Part shown: piece by piece, positions 6,660-7,838 of the stretch | Layout of the letters: the number at the start of each line of letters is the position of its first letter | Position numbering within the stretch: the stretch's first letter is position 1 | Assembly (NCBI GenBank): GCA_009703975.1 | Contig: WLFB01000043.1 | Coordinates: 1 to 7,838 of the forward strand | Reading direction: 5' to 3' | Length of the DNA: 7,838 nt | DNA from: Actinomycetota bacterium | GTDB lineage: Bacteria; Actinomycetota; Acidimicrobiia; Acidimicrobiales; Ilumatobacteraceae | Notes under the pieces: model-generated | Told to the model about the DNA's origin: nothing | What the model saw: only the letters and a program-made list of their open reading frames with translations | Databases searched by the model: none | Program-made: the position numbers and the translations under genes

Positions 6660-7838
6660 ATGACTGACGTAGATCGCACGAAACGTTCGGGTGGGCGAGC
6701 AGGTCGGCAGACCTTGCGTTCGTCGCATGAGCCTGGTCGAGATGCGTTCATCACCCGGCTGATTAAACCTTACGAATTGGTTTCAGATGAAGGTCTTGAA
6801 ATCATCGAACACAACGCTGACACAATCCTCGAAGAAGTCGGTATCGAAGTTCGAGATTACCCATCGGCAATCGCGCGGTTCAAAGACGCAGGTGCAGATG
6901 TAACTGGCACTCGCGTGAGATTTCCACGCGGCATGTGTCGCAAAATAGTTTCTGCAACTGCGCCAAGTATTTACACCCAACACGCGCGTAATCCGCTAAA
7001 CAATGTACAAATTGGCGGTAATGCAACTGTGTTCGCGCCAAATTACGGCTCACCATTTGCATACGACATCGATAACGGTCGACGATATGCGACGATCACC
7101 GATTTTCAGAACTTCGTAAAGCTCGCTTATATGTCACCGCGCATGCATCACTCGGGCGGAACAGTTTGTGAGCCAGTTGATATTCCGGTTAGCAAACGTC
7201 ACCTTGACATGGTTTATGCGCACATTAAATACAGCGATAAAGGTTTCATGGGTTCGGTCACTGCAGGCGAGCGTGCACAAGACAGCGTCGAACTGGCGCG
7301 AATTGGTTTCGGCGGTGACTTACAAGATCGAACTGTGATGACGAGTTTGATAAATGCATCTTCGCCGCTCGTGTGGGACGCTTCAATGCTCGCATCAGCC
7401 GAGGTGTATGCATTAAATAATCAGGCAACGATCATTACTCCATTTATTTTGGCAGGAGCAATGGCTCCATCCACTTCTGCAGGTGTTGCTACACAAACTC
7501 TTGCCGAGGCACTCGCTGGTATGACTTTCACACAGCTCGTACGTCCAGGTGCGCCAGTGATCATGGGTTCGTTTGCATCATCGATGTCAATGCAAACTGG
7601 TGCACCAACTTTTGGTACCCCAGAACCAGCGATCGTTTTGTACACGATGGCTTCGCTCGCGCGTCGACTTGGTGTGCCGTTTAGGTCGGGCGGTTCGTTG
7701 ACCGCATCTAAGTTGCCTGACGCTCAGGCCGCCTACGAAAGTGCTGCGACTTTGATTCCAACATTGATGGCTGGCACTAATTTTGTCCTCCATGCCGCAG
7801 GTTGGCTCGAGGGCGGTTTAGCAATTGGTTATGAAAAG
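6660..7838 (+). CDS. MttB-family (trimethylamine methyltransferase-like) corrinoid methyltransferase, N-terminal 393 residues (3' truncated by window)
   Basis: The frame from ATG 6660 stays open to the last base, giving 393 codons of an expected roughly 500. The enzyme transfers a methyl group from an amine to the Co(I) corrinoid protein. Family motifs seen include a basic N-terminus, LSDEGL-like LVSDEGLEIIEHNADTIL (40-57), EVGIEV, FAPNYGSPFAYD (around 125-136), AGAMAPSTSAG (265-275), RPGAPVIMGSF (295-305), FRSGGS (341-346) and ASKLPDAQAAYES (349-361). Methanogen MttB carries pyrrolysine, encoded by in-frame TAG, in the region that I place near the GGS/SKLPDAQ block. No in-frame TAG occurs here, so this is a non-pyrrolysine relative of the MtgB (glycine betaine) kind. 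The BetA-like neighbour favours glycine betaine or a similar quaternary amine as substrate, but this is inferred. It starts five bases after the activator stop, with no clear Shine-Dalgarno. Confidence 0.92.
   Translation, partial: MTDVDRTKRSGGRAGRQTLRSSHEPGRDAFITRLIKPYELVSDEGLEIIEHNADTILEEVGIEVRDYPSAIARFKDAGADVTGTRVRFPRGMCRKIVSATAPSIYTQHARNPLNNVQIGGNATVFAPNYGSPFAYDIDNGRRYATITDFQNFVKLAYMSPRMHHSGGTVCEPVDIPVSKRHLDMVYAHIKYSDKGFMGSVTAGERAQDSVELARIGFGGDLQDRTVMTSLINASSPLVWDASMLASAEVYALNNQATIITPFILAGAMAPSTSAGVATQTLAEALAGMTFTQLVRPGAPVIMGSFASSMSMQTGAPTFGTPEPAIVLYTMASLARRLGVPFRSGGSLTASKLPDAQAAYESAATLIPTLMAGTNFVLHAAGWLEGGLAIGYEK

Noticed and set aside
1..7838. CRISPR arrays, tRNA/rRNA genes, insertion sequences
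   Set aside because: No regularly spaced repeats, tRNA-like clover-leaf ends, rRNA motifs, transposase motifs or terminal inverted repeats were found.

Overview
The window holds one co-oriented (+ strand) one-carbon metabolism locus that runs off both ends. In order it contains the 3' end of folD, a GMC-family flavoprotein resembling choline dehydrogenase (BetA), a cobalamin-binding corrinoid protein (MtbC/MttC type), a DUF1638 protein, a small protein of the misleadingly named 'virulence factor' family, a methyl-tetrahydrofolate:corrinoid methyltransferase with a pterin-binding (DHPS-like) fold, a 2Fe-2S/ASKHA corrinoid activation protein (RACo/RamA-like function, DUF4445 type), and the first 393 residues of an MttB-family (trimethylamine methyltransferase-like) enzyme. 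There are no RNA genes, mobile elements or CRISPR arrays, and nothing convincing on the minus strand. Every intergenic gap is short; the longest is 91 bases.

The genes form a coherent methyl-transfer pathway. The MttB-like enzyme would demethylate a quaternary or tertiary amine onto the Co(I) corrinoid protein. The DHPS-like enzyme would pass the methyl group to tetrahydrofolate. The ASKHA protein would re-reduce corrinoid that has been oxidised to Co(II). FolD would handle the resulting C1-folates. A BetA-like dehydrogenase next to this module suggests that choline is oxidised towards glycine betaine, making glycine betaine the best-guess methyl donor. The substrate is inferred from context and not shown by the sequence. 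The MttB-like frame has no in-frame amber codon in the part present, so it looks like a member without pyrrolysine.

By eye the base composition is about 45-50% GC. Starts are ATG, one GTG and probably one CTG, and Shine-Dalgarno signals are strong for some genes and absent for others. This gene set, with DUF1638 and the 'virulence factor' protein between the corrinoid protein and the methyltransferase, is to my knowledge typical of aerobic marine bacteria (Alphaproteobacteria, marine actinobacteria such as Acidimicrobiia). A planktonic marine bacterium is therefore plausible, but the phylum cannot be settled from this window.

Points of interest: the flavoprotein has no ATG/GTG/TTG that keeps its FAD-binding motif, and apparently starts at a CTG overlapping the folD stop inside a perfect hairpin. 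A related CTGAG/CTCAG hairpin follows the same gene. Two uncharacterised proteins are embedded in the methyl-transfer module. Arginine-rich tails on three enzymes face strongly acidic ends on the corrinoid and 'virulence factor' proteins, which suggests electrostatic assembly of a complex.
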